In this document: piece by piece, positions 34,698 to 44,170 of the stretch
Layout of the letters: every line of letters starts with the position of its first letter
Position numbering within the stretch: the stretch's first letter is position 1
Origin: Aliivibrio sp. EL58
GTDB taxonomy: Bacteria; Pseudomonadota; Gammaproteobacteria; Enterobacterales; Vibrionaceae
DNA: 64,000 bases
Direction of reading: 5' to 3'
NCBI RefSeq assembly: GCF_900312675.1
Contig: NZ_OMPC01000009.1
Location: 992,001-1,056,000 of the forward strand
Program-made: the position numbers and the translations under genes
The notes under the pieces: generated by a model
Told to the model about the DNA's origin: nothing
Database searches by the model: none
Seen by the model: only the letters and a program-made list of their open reading frames with translations

Positions 34698-36232
34698 TAG
34701 TATAGCGTCCAATGTTGTTGTTGGATTTTATCAATGAAGTTACGTAAGTCTTGCTCTAACGGACGATCTTCATCTACAAAGGTAAACTCTGACAACACGG
34801 CATCACGCATGGTTTTCAGCTCAACACTTAGCTCATCATCACTTAACTCGCCTTGTCTCTCGCGTAGTACTAACGCTTGAGTCGCCGCTAGTAGAGAAGC
34901 AGAGGTAACTTGCTCTGTCAGTTGAAGTACACGTAAACAATCACGTGAAGCAATAGTTCCCATGCTTACTTTATCTTGGTTATGACACTCTGTTGAACGC
35001 GAGAATACACTTGCTGGCATCGTGCCTTTTAGCGCTTCTGCCGTCCATGCTGAGATACCAATTTGTACCGCTTTAAAACCATGGTTAATTGGTTTGCGAG
35101 CGCCAGTTGCGCCAGTCAGGTTAAATGGTAAGCCGTTATTAAATTTGTAATCCATTAACTGTGCCATTTGACGATCCAGTAGATCAGCAATGTTAGCAAC
35201 CGCTGTTTTTAGCATGTCCATCGCCATCGCAATGTGACCACCGTAGAAATGACCGCCATGAAGAACACGCTCATTATCACCATCAATAATTGGGTTATCG
35301 TTAGCGCTGTTCAGTTCATTCTCAATCATTTGACGTAAGAACGGTAGGCTATCTTGAAGAACACCAATCACGTGTGGCGCACAACGTAGAGAATAACGGT
35401 CTTGTAGACGATCACTGTTTCTTGGTGGCGTTTCATTGTGTAAATCAGAACGTAACCATGACGCAATTTGTTGTTGGCCCGGATGCGGTTTTACAGCAAA
35501 TAAAGCCTCATCAAAATGGAAGTCGTTACCCTGCATGCCAACAGATACCATTGCGGTGATCTTCGTTGCCATTTGCGCTAAGTATTCTGCACGTTTATAC
35601 GCTAAACACGCCAATGCCGTCATTACTGATGTACCGTTCATTAATGCTAAACCTTCTTTTGGTTTTAGCTTAATCGGTGTGATGTTTAGCTCTTTAAACA
35701 CATCGGCAGTTGCGCGAATTTCACCTTTATAGATAACTTCACGTTCACCTATTAATGCTGCAGCAAGGTAAGAAAGTGGGGTTAAATCGCCACTTGCGCC
35801 CACTGAGCCTTCTTGAGGAATGCGCGGTGAAATTCCGTGATTAATTAAGGTAACAATTTGATTTAACAAATCGTGAGTGACGCCTGAGACACCTTGAGAT
35901 AAAGAACACAAACGAGTGGCTAATACCGCACGAGATTGTTGTTCATCTAGGTTTTCGCCTAAACCACAGCCATGAAAACGAGTTAAATGTAATGGCAGCT
36001 CATCCACTAAATCCATAGGGATCGCAACCGTACAAGAATCACCATAACCCGTTGTTACGCCATAGATAACGCCTTCTTCTTTTAGAAGTCGCTCAAGGAA
36101 CTCAACACCACGATCAATTTTAGCAGTGAATTCGTCAGCGTTATTTAATTGTGCATCTGCACCATTTGCAATCTCAACAACGTCTTCAATCGTCAGACGT
36201 CCCTTACCAAATGTAATTGAATTAGTTGTCAT
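34697..36232 (-). CDS. Aromatic amino acid ammonia-lyase (HAL/PAL/TAL family)
   Basis: A 511-residue lyase with the MIO-forming triad in GSVGASGDLTPLSYLAA, the catalytic tyrosine loop VIYGVTTGYGDS, and LALMNGTSVMTALA. These enzymes remove ammonia from His, Phe or Tyr. The substrate-selectivity region reads LTRFHGCGLG, so the key pair appears to be Phe-His, not the His-Leu of known tyrosine lyases as I recall them. There are no hut genes around. In this polyene operon it more plausibly makes a cinnamate-type aryl acid for the starter unit. It overlaps the upstream gene by eleven bases. Confidence 0.82.
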   Translation of the reverse strand: MTTNSITFGKGRLTIEDVVEIANGADAQLNNADEFTAKIDRGVEFLERLLKEEGVIYGVTTGYGDSCTVAIPMDLVDELPLHLTRFHGCGLGENLDEQQSRAVLATRLCSLSQGVSGVTHDLLNQIVTLINHGISPRIPQEGSVGASGDLTPLSYLAAALIGEREVIYKGEIRATADVFKELNITPIKLKPKEGLALMNGTSVMTALACLAYKRAEYLAQMATKITAMVSVGMQGNDFHFDEALFAVKPHPGQQQIASWLRSDLHNETPPRNSDRLQDRYSLRCAPHVIGVLQDSLPFLRQMIENELNSANDNPIIDGDNERVLHGGHFYGGHIAMAMDMLKTAVANIADLLDRQMAQLMDYKFNNGLPFNLTGATGARKPINHGFKAVQIGISAWTAEALKGTMPASVFSRSTECHNQDKVSMGTIASRDCLRVLQLTEQVTSASLLAATQALVLRERQGELSDDELSVELKTMRDAVLSEFTFVDEDRPLEQDLRNFIDKIQQQHWTLY

Positions 36233-37913
36233 CTTTCTTTCCAGTTAACTGCCAAAAATTAAAAAAGTTATACCACTGTGATGGTGCCTTTAATGTGAAA
36301 TGCTCCAAGCGTTGGGCATAATTTTGTACGACTTCTTGCAAAGCCTCTTCTCGCTGTCCACGAGGTAAAATAATTTGTTCTGAAAACGGTTCAAAATACA
36401 CATCAAAACGTGGATCTTTTTGTGTATCGTCACGTAATCCAAACATCAAATAAACCGGTTGCTTTAAAATAGACGCCAACATAAATGGCCCCTGTGGAAA
36501 CGGTGCTGGTTTACCTAAGAAGTCCGCCCAAATAACACGATCTTCTTTAGTAACGGAGGTGCGGTCACCCACAATAACAATCCACTCACCTGCATCTATT
36601 TTTTGTTGTAATAAAATAGCGGTATCAGGGCCCATTTTACTGACTTGAATCACATTAACTTCAGATTGAGGATTAACCGCTTTCATTACTGCATTAAAAC
36701 GCTCTGCGTGCTCAGTAAACACCAAAGCATTAATTTTAAGATCTTTATGTCGACGACTCAGAGCACGACATAACTCTAAATTACCCAAATGAGAACCTAG
36801 CATTACAATGCCTTTTTCTCGTTTGGATAACGCTTCATAATGCTCAGTACCATGCACAACTAAATTCTTCTCAGAAAAATCGCCACGCCATGCTGCCAAT
36901 TTATCTAACATGGTTTCACCAAATGAAACTAGGTGACGATATGGAGATAATTTTTCAGGCAACGTAATATTTTTTACTCGTGCATAAGCATTTACTTGTT
37001 GAATAAAATCATCAGATGCTTGTTTTACAGGGCCACCACGTAAGTAGTAATACGCCATAACGGGTTTTAGCAATAACGAGAAAACATGACGACCAAAAGT
37101 AGAGTAAACCCACAACAACACTTGCATTCCAAGAATAGTGCCACGCTCTGCATGAGACGACCAATGATCATCCTGTATTGGTTTTCGTTTTAGTAATGAT
37201 GGGATCCGCGGCAACATGCCAAAAAATAACTTTGTGTGCATCCAACTGATTTTGACGTTATCCCATAAAGCATCAAAATGAGAAATACCATCTTCAGGAT
37301 AAATCACGCGAGTATTAATAAAACGGATATCCGTATCATTCCAATACATACGAACCATGATCTCAGTATCGAAATCCATTCTTTGCCCCAAAACAGCACG
37401 CTCAAGAACGCTAATAGTTGGCCCTATTGGATAAGAACGAAAACCACACATACTGTCTTTAATCGCAAAAGAGAGCGTCTCTATCCATACCCAAACATGA
37501 GTAACATAGCGCCCATACAAGCGAGATTTAGGCACGCTTTCATCATAGATTGGTTGGCCAGAGATCAACGCTGTGGGATGAGCTTGTGATTCTTGAATCA
37601 GCTTAGGTAATGCTTCTAAATCATGTTGACCGTCAGCATCAATTTGAATCGCATGGCTGAAGCTTTGCTGATACGCAGCTTCTATCCCTGCAATTACAGC
37701 TCCGCCTTTGCCTTGATTCTCAGCTAATGTAATTAAGGTTACTCCTTTATTACTTGCCGCTACATCCATTAATATCTGTTTTGTTTCTCTATTGCTGCCA
37801 TCATCAACAATCAACATTGGATAACCAAAACTGAGTAATGATTTCACCACTGCTGGAACTGTTTTGCCGTGGTTATAACAAGGAATAAGAAAACAAGGAC
37901 GGAAGGTTGTCAT
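36222..37913 (-). CDS. Bifunctional glycosyltransferase family 2 / lysophospholipid acyltransferase
   Basis: A 563-residue two-domain fusion. Residues 1-230 are a family-2 glycosyltransferase (FLIPCYNHGKTVPAVVKSL, metal site DADGQHD). From about residue 290 a LpxL-like acyltransferase follows, with MLGSHLGNLELCRALSR giving the H-x4-E motif and VGDRTSVT further on. It probably assembles the lipid anchor that carries the aryl polyene. It is one base from the dehydratase stop. In operon order it corresponds to apeJ. Confidence 0.82.
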   Translation of the reverse strand: MTTFRPCFLIPCYNHGKTVPAVVKSLLSFGYPMLIVDDGSNRETKQILMDVAASNKGVTLITLAENQGKGGAVIAGIEAAYQQSFSHAIQIDADGQHDLEALPKLIQESQAHPTALISGQPIYDESVPKSRLYGRYVTHVWVWIETLSFAIKDSMCGFRSYPIGPTISVLERAVLGQRMDFDTEIMVRMYWNDTDIRFINTRVIYPEDGISHFDALWDNVKISWMHTKLFFGMLPRIPSLLKRKPIQDDHWSSHAERGTILGMQVLLWVYSTFGRHVFSLLLKPVMAYYYLRGGPVKQASDDFIQQVNAYARVKNITLPEKLSPYRHLVSFGETMLDKLAAWRGDFSEKNLVVHGTEHYEALSKREKGIVMLGSHLGNLELCRALSRRHKDLKINALVFTEHAERFNAVMKAVNPQSEVNVIQVSKMGPDTAILLQQKIDAGEWIVIVGDRTSVTKEDRVIWADFLGKPAPFPQGPFMLASILKQPVYLMFGLRDDTQKDPRFDVYFEPFSEQIILPRGQREEALQEVVQNYAQRLEHFTLKAPSQWYNFFNFWQLTGKKDDN

Positions 37914-37914
37914 G

Positions 37915-38289
37915 TTATTGTCCTAATAAAATTCGGCCAGAGGAATGTTTACTCACACTCTCGCCTTGTTTAGAACTAAAAGCAAAATACAGTTTTTCTT
38001 TGTCTTTTACCCAACGAAGCTCTAGTTCAACTTCTGTATTAGGTAAAATTGGCTCTTGAAATTTTAAAACTTCCATGCCTTGAAAAATAGAATTTGCTTG
38101 TAGATGCATCTGACCATAATAAATCGCCCAATCTACCTGAGTAACTCCTGGTAATAATGGATGGCCAAGAAAATGCCCTGTAAAATCCAAAATGTCATCA
38201 TCCACACGCATTGTAATAACAACACTTGGCTGATTTTGATCTTCTGTGTCTATTTCCGTAGAAATAATGGTCGGTTTACGTTTTGTCAT
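37915..38289 (-). CDS. apeI: Aryl-polyene dehydratase ApeI (FabZ-like hotdog)
   Basis: A 124-residue FabZ-like dehydratase. The signature FTGHFLGHPLLPGVTQVDWA has the catalytic histidine and the PGV turn of FabA/FabZ enzymes. In APE pathways ApeI with its partner ApeP performs dehydration during polyene extension. It lies between the ligase and the glycosyl/acyltransferase genes with very short gaps. Confidence 0.85.
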   Translation of the reverse strand: MTKRKPTIISTEIDTEDQNQPSVVITMRVDDDILDFTGHFLGHPLLPGVTQVDWAIYYGQMHLQANSIFQGMEVLKFQEPILPNTEVELELRWVKDKEKLYFAFSSKQGESVSKHSSGRILLGQ

Positions 38290-38300
38290 GAGTACTTCTT

Positions 38301-39668
38301 TTAATCATTAACATCATTAAATAGCTGCTGTAGATCGTGCATTTGACGTTTACCTTGACTATTTAATGGGATCTCTTCAACCGCTCTAAAACGACGTGGG
38401 ATACCTACAGGCTCTAGCCACTCTCTTAATTCAGAGCGTAATTTTAACCAAAACTTACCTTTAGAGCCCTGTCGCATTAATTTGTTCCCAGTATCTGAAA
38501 GAACAATAACCGCACCTAATACAGTACGTTTGGCTTCTTCCATAGGGATCACGACCGCTTCATCAATCCATTCTAGTTGCATTAAACGCTTTTCAACTTC
38601 AGTAAGTGATAATCGTTTTTCTTCAATTTTGATGACTCTATCAATTCGCCCTTTTAGTATGAATTGTCCATTATCCAACAAATCACAGTAATCACTGGTC
38701 GGATACCATAATGATTCATCAATAAAAGGAGATAACAATTCTAGGCAATGCTCAATATTTAAGCGAGTTTGATGAGATGGAAAGAATGTCCAAAGCGATG
38801 TTGGTTCTATTTGTTGGCGATAACCGATTCCGCCGGTTTCGGTACTGCCGTAGACTTCAAATGGACGTAAAGAGAGTTTTATTTCACTCTGCTCTGCCCC
38901 TTCAATAGCTAAAGGACCACCTGAAGAAAAAACCATTTGGTAGCGATTGTAACCTTCATGATCAGCAAGACGTTTTAATAATGCAGGGCTGCAAATGAGT
39001 GTTTTCTTATGATCAGGTTGATGGGATAAAATTTGCTCAGGGTAAATGAAATTTGTTCGACAGAACGCGCGTCTAGCACACAATGGCCATAACACTCGAA
39101 ATAACAAACCATAAATATGTTGATGAGAAACGGTGCTATAAATCTCAGTCGCGTCTAGCTTGTCACCCCATAATTGCTCTAACTGCTGAATTTCATTACT
39201 CAATAACTGCAATGTTTTTTCGATTGGTTTTGGAGTATCAGTAGAACCAGAAGTGAATAAAGTAAGGCAGATGTTACCTAACACTAATGGGGATAATACG
39301 CTTATGACATTATCGCTAATGGTTTGATAATGACAATGATGTTCGCATGGCATGACTTGAATTATGTCATCATGCAACAAGGCATCAAAATGTTCAGATA
39401 ATTCGGTTAGTGCCGCAGGTTGATGATTACCTGGTAAAATAATGTGTTTTCCAGCATGAGCTAAAGCAAGAAAAGAGACGGCAAACTGGTAGCTGTCGTC
39501 AAAACATAATGCCCATTTTTTTTCTGGTTGATGAGATAAATAACCACACACCCGTTGCACATCATGCTGAAATTGCTCATAACTCACGTAACTGTGCTGC
39601 TCATCAAAGCACACATTATGAGTTAGATTTTCTTGATTGGTAAGATGGGAAAGTGCTGTGTAGGTCAT
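38301..39668 (-). CDS. apeH: AMP-dependent aryl acid ligase ApeH
   Basis: A 455-residue member of the ANL superfamily. Core motifs are FTSGSTDTPKPIEKT (phosphate loop), VYGSTETGGIGYRQ, GRIDRVIKIEEKRLSLTEVE and the C-terminal lysine in PLNSQGKRQM. It should adenylate the aryl acid and load it on an acyl carrier protein. I choose the ATG at 39668, which overlaps the preceding stop as ATGA; an upstream in-frame start at 39704 would overlap the neighbour by 40 bases. Confidence 0.83.
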   Translation of the reverse strand: MTYTALSHLTNQENLTHNVCFDEQHSYVSYEQFQHDVQRVCGYLSHQPEKKWALCFDDSYQFAVSFLALAHAGKHIILPGNHQPAALTELSEHFDALLHDDIIQVMPCEHHCHYQTISDNVISVLSPLVLGNICLTLFTSGSTDTPKPIEKTLQLLSNEIQQLEQLWGDKLDATEIYSTVSHQHIYGLLFRVLWPLCARRAFCRTNFIYPEQILSHQPDHKKTLICSPALLKRLADHEGYNRYQMVFSSGGPLAIEGAEQSEIKLSLRPFEVYGSTETGGIGYRQQIEPTSLWTFFPSHQTRLNIEHCLELLSPFIDESLWYPTSDYCDLLDNGQFILKGRIDRVIKIEEKRLSLTEVEKRLMQLEWIDEAVVIPMEEAKRTVLGAVIVLSDTGNKLMRQGSKGKFWLKLRSELREWLEPVGIPRRFRAVEEIPLNSQGKRQMHDLQQLFNDVND

Positions 39669-40225
39669 GCTTCTTTTCTCTTTATCCATTGACGCACTAG
39701 CCATTCAGTGACAAATAAAGTCCCTATCAATAAATAGCTAATAAAACCGTTGTACAACATCCATACTTTCATATCTAAAAAACAAGTAGAGAGTGAAATA
39801 GAACCGTTAATTACAAAAAAAACACACCACACTTTGGTTACGGTTCTAGTGTAGGCAACGCCACTCGGTGGAAGATCAGGTTCTTGAAGGCGAGCAAAGC
39901 GTTCAATCATGCTTTGAGGTTGAGATAGTGTCCAAAAAAAGACAGTAAACATCACTACGTTAACGATCACAGGGTAAAACGTAAACCACCCTTCTGATCG
40001 AAATAACCAGCCTAAGCCAGCAAGAATAATCCCTGCTCCACCACTGACCATTGCAATGTATTTAAGCTCTTTTATTGGAACTTGTTTTCCACCAACCATT
40101 CGCACCAGAAACAACACCGCTAGCACGCCTGCTACTGTCGTAATTCCACCAAAGTGAAGACCGTAGTAAACCGCTAGCGGGTAAGCAAGCAGTGCAATGG
40201 CTGACAATACCGTCAGCCAACGCAT
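39665..40225 (-). CDS. APE-cluster integral membrane protein
   Basis: A 186-residue hydrophobic protein with five or six predicted helices. It resembles the uncharacterised membrane protein found in all APE clusters between the second carrier protein and the ligase (position of apeG). It overlaps apeF by one base at its start and apeH by four bases at its end. It might anchor the biosynthetic complex to the membrane; this is inference only. Confidence 0.75.
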   Translation of the reverse strand: MRWLTVLSAIALLAYPLAVYYGLHFGGITTVAGVLAVLFLVRMVGGKQVPIKELKYIAMVSGGAGIILAGLGWLFRSEGWFTFYPVIVNVVMFTVFFWTLSQPQSMIERFARLQEPDLPPSGVAYTRTVTKVWCVFFVINGSISLSTCFLDMKVWMLYNGFISYLLIGTLFVTEWLVRQWIKRKEA

Positions 40226-40476
40226 TATTTTAGAAGCGCTGCTACAGAGTTAACCACGTCATCAACGGTGCGAACTTCTTTAAACTCTTCTGGCTTGATT
40301 TTTTTGCCTGTTACTTTTTGTAAGTGAACCACTAAATCAACAGCATCAATACTGTCTAAATCTAGATCAGTATATAACTGAGCTTCTGGCGTAATATCTG
40401 CTTCATCGATTTCAAATAATTCAACTAATGCCGCAGTCACTTGCTCTAATACTTGCTCTCTATTTACATCTGTCAT
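40225..40476 (-). CDS. apeF: Acyl carrier protein ApeF
   Basis: An 83-residue acyl carrier protein with the phosphopantetheine site DLDLDSIDAVDLVVHLQ; the serine in LDSIDA is the attachment residue. It is the second of two carriers in tandem. It would hold either the starter or the growing polyene chain. Helical content and acidity are typical of the family. Confidence 0.88.
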   Translation of the reverse strand: MTDVNREQVLEQVTAALVELFEIDEADITPEAQLYTDLDLDSIDAVDLVVHLQKVTGKKIKPEEFKEVRTVDDVVNSVAALLK

Positions 40477-40487
40477 GACTTACTCTC

Positions 40488-40745
40488 TTACGCTTTATTT
40501 GCAGTAATATATGCAGCTAAGTTTGCTACTGACGCAAAATGTTCACGAGTTTGAGTATCGTCAGCATCTAATACTAAGCTGTATTTTTTCTTAATTGCTA
40601 AGCCTAATTCTAGAGCATCGATAGAATCTAACCCTAAGCCATCACCAAACAATGGTGCATCTGTTTCAATATCATCTACTGAGATATCTTCTAAATTAAG
40701 CGCTTCAATAATTAATAGTTTAATTTCGTTGTGTAATGCTTCCAT
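40488..40745 (-). CDS. apeE: Acyl carrier protein ApeE
   Basis: An 85-residue carrier protein; GDGLGLDSIDALELGLAIKK contains the serine to be modified. I start it at the ATG at 40745 (MEALHNEIKLL), since the longer frame to 40784 would run into the acyltransferase gene. It is followed by apeF after 11 bases. Two carriers in one APE operon are usual. Confidence 0.88.
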   Translation of the reverse strand: MEALHNEIKLLIIEALNLEDISVDDIETDAPLFGDGLGLDSIDALELGLAIKKKYSLVLDADDTQTREHFASVANLAAYITANKA

Positions 40746-40752
40746 CAATGAC

Positions 40753-41550
40753 CTACTTATTCTCTTTTGATGTATTAAATTCATTTTGTGGATACAAGGC
40801 TGTATCTAAAAATCGATTTACGTTTCGAGCCGCTGAGGATGATGAATCAGCGTCTTCAATAAAAGGGGCAATGGCGACCTTTTCTTTCACTTCAATATGA
40901 AAAAAAGGACGAACATCTGGTACTTGATACCATTTTGCTTCTTTGGTTAAGAAGCTGGGTGTCACTGACACATGAACAATACGTAAATCACTTTCACTAC
41001 GCACTGCTATTTGAGCAGCACCACGCTGAAGCTTCGATGTGATACCCGGTGTCGTTCGAGTACCTTCTGGAAAAACCAATAATACATTTCCAGAATTTAA
41101 TTTTTCTGAGCACTCTTCTAAAAACGCTTCAGGCTCTCGATTTGGAATATAACCTGCCGCTCTCACAATCCCTCGAATAAACGGATTATGCCATAACGCC
41201 GCTTTGACAATACAATCACACTGCTTCAATTGTGAAGCAATTAAAACATAATCAATCAAACTGGGATGGTTTGCGATTATCAAACAATTTTTATCATTCT
41301 TTAATAAGTCTGCACCATCAAATTGATATCGGATAGCTCGGCTATAATGCATTGTCTTACAAAAGAGAAGAAAGCTTCTTTGTATTATAGCTTGAACTCT
41401 GATTTCACGTTGTTTGGTATTTTTTGCTGTAAACGTTAATAGCGGAAAAATAATAAACGTTAAGCAAAGCGCACCAATTCCAAATAAAGAAAAACAGAGT
41501 CCAGTAGCTGCGATTCGCCAACATTTATCAATACGTAAAATCAAAGTCAT
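40753..41550 (-). CDS. Lysophosphatidic-acid-type acyltransferase (PlsC-like) of the APE cluster
   Basis: A 265-residue membrane-associated acyltransferase. After an N-terminal hydrophobic hairpin it shows the HX4D motif in IIANHPSLIDYVLIASQL and the lipid-binding LLVFPEGTRTTPG. It could transfer the polyene acyl chain to a lipid head group. It begins three bases after the apeC-like stop. In operon order it corresponds to apeD. Confidence 0.82.
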   Translation of the reverse strand: MTLILRIDKCWRIAATGLCFSLFGIGALCLTFIIFPLLTFTAKNTKQREIRVQAIIQRSFLLFCKTMHYSRAIRYQFDGADLLKNDKNCLIIANHPSLIDYVLIASQLKQCDCIVKAALWHNPFIRGIVRAAGYIPNREPEAFLEECSEKLNSGNVLLVFPEGTRTTPGITSKLQRGAAQIAVRSESDLRIVHVSVTPSFLTKEAKWYQVPDVRPFFHIEVKEKVAIAPFIEDADSSSSAARNVNRFLDTALYPQNEFNTSKENK

Positions 41551-41553
41551 TTG

Positions 41554-42282
41554 TTATTTATGCGTCCATGTCCATTGCGTTAATGAGCTCTCTATCATCC
41601 ATTGAGAGTGTGATCCTACTAACTTAGAAATACATTGCAACCCATGAGGCATCTCATAATGTTTGTTTGCAGGTTTATTGTTCCATTGTAGAGAATAATC
41701 ACTACCAGCACTCAATATAAGTCCGAATGCATAGCCTTGATATTCTTGTTGTTCAAATTCTTGATAATGTGAAGGAAGTGGCTCATCAAAGTCAATAACG
41801 AGAACTTTATGATTCGAGTTATCACTCAAATATGCAGCCGCTTCTATTAATGCTGAGTGAAATGTATTTTCGCCCGCCGCAATAGAAGTCACTGGAATCG
41901 CTTTTTTAGCTGTAATAGTAAATAACCCTGCGGCGGTATTATGAACCGACTGAGAGAACGCCATTGGAGAGGCATCTTCGCCTTTTAAAATGTCTTCTAA
42001 TAAAGCACACGTTCTGGTTAATTCACCATGACGACTAGCAAAGATTAAATAATCAATCTCTTGTTCTTGAACTAAAGTAAGCGCAGTTTGAACAGCAAGC
42101 TTACTTAATGCGCTCATTCTTCTTCGAGCCATCGCGGGAATTTTATCGACAGGGGCTTTTTCTCCCTCAGGCCAAGTGAAATTAGTTTCTTGCCACTGCA
42201 GCCAGGCCGCTTTGGTCTCTATCCCAGCAGAAATTGCGTGCCAATCGATAATATTAAAATTTGCGTATGCCATGATATCCAT
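41554..42282 (-). CDS. apeC: Ketosynthase-like chain-length factor ApeC
   Basis: A 242-residue truncated ketosynthase-like protein (ketoacyl-synthase N-terminal type). SQSVHNTAAGLFTI and VTSIAAGENTFHSALIEAAA align with the active-site region of ketosynthases, but alanine stands where the nucleophilic cysteine would be, as expected for a non-catalytic partner. It is the first gene of the minus-strand operon. The ATG at 42282 or the second one at 42273 may be used. It probably dimerises with ApeO. Confidence 0.8.
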   Translation of the reverse strand: MDIMAYANFNIIDWHAISAGIETKAAWLQWQETNFTWPEGEKAPVDKIPAMARRRMSALSKLAVQTALTLVQEQEIDYLIFASRHGELTRTCALLEDILKGEDASPMAFSQSVHNTAAGLFTITAKKAIPVTSIAAGENTFHSALIEAAAYLSDNSNHKVLVIDFDEPLPSHYQEFEQQEYQGYAFGLILSAGSDYSLQWNNKPANKHYEMPHGLQCISKLVGSHSQWMIESSLTQWTWTHK

Positions 42283-42412
42283 CTAGTCGTAAAAATATTA
42301 CAATTTGTTACCCTACTCGTATAGGATATATGAATTCAGTGACTTGGCGCAAATACAAATGCGACAAGTCATACGGTAAATAAATATAAAAATAGATAAT
42401 AAGGGACTAAAC

Positions 42413-42988
42413 ATGTCATTTTACAAACCTCTCTTGCTCTCCGCTGGCGCTCTTATATTATCCGGCTGTGCAAGTGTAATGCCCCTTACCGATAAAGTAA
42501 CAGGTGAAGATTTATTTCAAACCAATAAACCCGTTTATACCTTGGTTAACCTCCACCCTGATGAAAAAAGAATGAAACTTTATTCTGTTAATTTTCAACA
42601 AGATGGTCTAATCCCTGTTTGTACTCAAGTTAATATTGTTGATGTAACAAATAAAAATTTGACCTTTAAGATTAACAGTACAGATAAGCAATATACTTTG
42701 GCAAAGCATAAGTCTTCTCCTGATTTTTCAAAATATCTAAGTAATTATTTTGGCACTGAATGTAATAGTTCAAAAATTAAAAAACTCAGTACGTTAGATC
42801 AGCAAGGAATTAAAGACGGTGTTGTAAAAGTAGGTATGACTAAGGAAGGCGTTAAATATGCGATCGGCTTCCCACCAGAGCATAAGACACCTGACTTAAA
42901 TAATAGTGAATGGCTATATTGGAAGAATAGATTTAATACTTTTAGAGTCGAATTCAAAGATAATACCGTTTCTAATATCATAGACTAA
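42413..42988 (+). CDS. Lipoprotein with BamE/SmpA-like C-terminal domain
   Basis: A 191-residue lipoprotein: signal FYKPLLLSAGALILSGC with the lipid cysteine at about residue 19. The last 55 residues (VKVGMTKEGVKYAIGFPPEH, then WLYWKNRFNTFRVEF) have the SmpA/OmlA pattern of BamE. The middle part has no recognised domain. It is divergent from the APE operon and precedes the methyltransferase gene by 93 bases. Its link to the pathway is positional; an outer-membrane docking role would be conceivable. Confidence 0.7.
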   Translation: MSFYKPLLLSAGALILSGCASVMPLTDKVTGEDLFQTNKPVYTLVNLHPDEKRMKLYSVNFQQDGLIPVCTQVNIVDVTNKNLTFKINSTDKQYTLAKHKSSPDFSKYLSNYFGTECNSSKIKKLSTLDQQGIKDGVVKVGMTKEGVKYAIGFPPEHKTPDLNNSEWLYWKNRFNTFRVEFKDNTVSNIID

Positions 42989-43081
42989 TCTATTGATCTT
43001 TAGTAAATATCAGTGGTTTCTTGCTTTTGAACAAAGTTTCACTCGCAACCACTGATATGATCATTTTCATCTTCTAATAAT

Positions 43082-44161
43082 ATGGCTAATTTCGTGACTC
43101 AATATAAAAATGACCCTTTTAATGCACTAGAAGCAAAAACAGAAGCACAGAAACTCTCTTTTGCCCCTATCGTTTTTCAAACCGCTCGTACTCTCAGAGA
43201 TCTTGGTATTCTTGCAGCGCTAGATAAAGCAAACGATCAAGGATTAAACGCTGTGCAATTATCTCAAGAGACTGGCGTTTCTGAATATGGCGTTAAAGTT
43301 CTTCTAGATATGGCACTTAGCGCACATATTGTGACATGGAAGGAGCCAAATTACGTACTTGCTAATCTTGGACACTTTTTATTACACGATGGCATGACTA
43401 ATGCGAATTTAGACTTCACTGCTGATGTTTGTTACGCCGCAATGATGCACCTAACAGAAGCAATTCAAGAAGGTACACCTGCAGGTTTGAAAGAACTTGG
43501 TGATTGGCCAACTATTTATGAAGGTTTATCTCGATTGCCAGAAAAAGCAAAAGAGAGCTGGTTTAAGTTTGATCATTTCTATTCTGACCGTTCATTCCCT
43601 ATTTTATTAGAAAAAGTATTAAGCAAAAAACCTAAGCGTCTTTTTGATATTGGTGGTAACACTGGTAAATGGGCACTGCAATGCTGTAACTACGATCAAG
43701 ATGTGAATGTCACGATTATTGATTTGCCACAACAGATCGAAATGGCACTAAAAAATGCAGAGCAACAAGGCTTTGCTGATCGTATTAATGGTCATCCAAC
43801 CAACATGCTAGATAAAACACTGCCTTTACCTCAAGGCGCTGATGTCTGGTGGATGAGCCAATTTTTAGATTGTTTCTCCCCTATGGAGATCTTAAGTATT
43901 CTAAAGCGTGTTCGTGCTGCAATGTCTGCTGATGCAAAAGTTTATATTCTTGAACTATTTTGGGATGAGCAAAAATACGATGCCGCGTCATACAGCCTAA
44001 ATGCGACCTCTCTATACTTCACGTGTTTAGCTAACGGTAACAGTCGTTTCTATCGTTGCAGCGATTTCTTAGAAATTATTGAAGAAGCTGGCTTTGCGGT
44101 TGTTGAACAAACTAATAATATTGGTTTAGGTCATACGCTACTTGAGCTTAGAGCTAAATAG
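43082..44161 (+). CDS. SAM-dependent methyltransferase (aryl-polyene tailoring)
   Basis: A 359-residue methyltransferase of the O-methyltransferase type. The N-terminal ~100 residues are a winged-helix dimerisation domain (FQTARTLRDLGILAALDKA), and the SAM-binding motif is LFDIGGNTGKWALQCC near residue 195, followed by VTIIDLPQQIEMA. APE head groups are ring-methylated, and this enzyme is the obvious candidate. It sits ten bases before the flavoenzyme gene, so the two form a small operon. Confidence 0.8.
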   Translation: MANFVTQYKNDPFNALEAKTEAQKLSFAPIVFQTARTLRDLGILAALDKANDQGLNAVQLSQETGVSEYGVKVLLDMALSAHIVTWKEPNYVLANLGHFLLHDGMTNANLDFTADVCYAAMMHLTEAIQEGTPAGLKELGDWPTIYEGLSRLPEKAKESWFKFDHFYSDRSFPILLEKVLSKKPKRLFDIGGNTGKWALQCCNYDQDVNVTIIDLPQQIEMALKNAEQQGFADRINGHPTNMLDKTLPLPQGADVWWMSQFLDCFSPMEILSILKRVRAAMSADAKVYILELFWDEQKYDAASYSLNATSLYFTCLANGNSRFYRCSDFLEIIEEAGFAVVEQTNNIGLGHTLLELRAK

Positions 44162-44170
44162 GAGCCACCT

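Noticed and set aside
34697-36232. Histidine utilisation gene hutH
   Set aside because: No hutU, hutG or hutI nearby; the gene is embedded and translationally coupled in the polyene operon.
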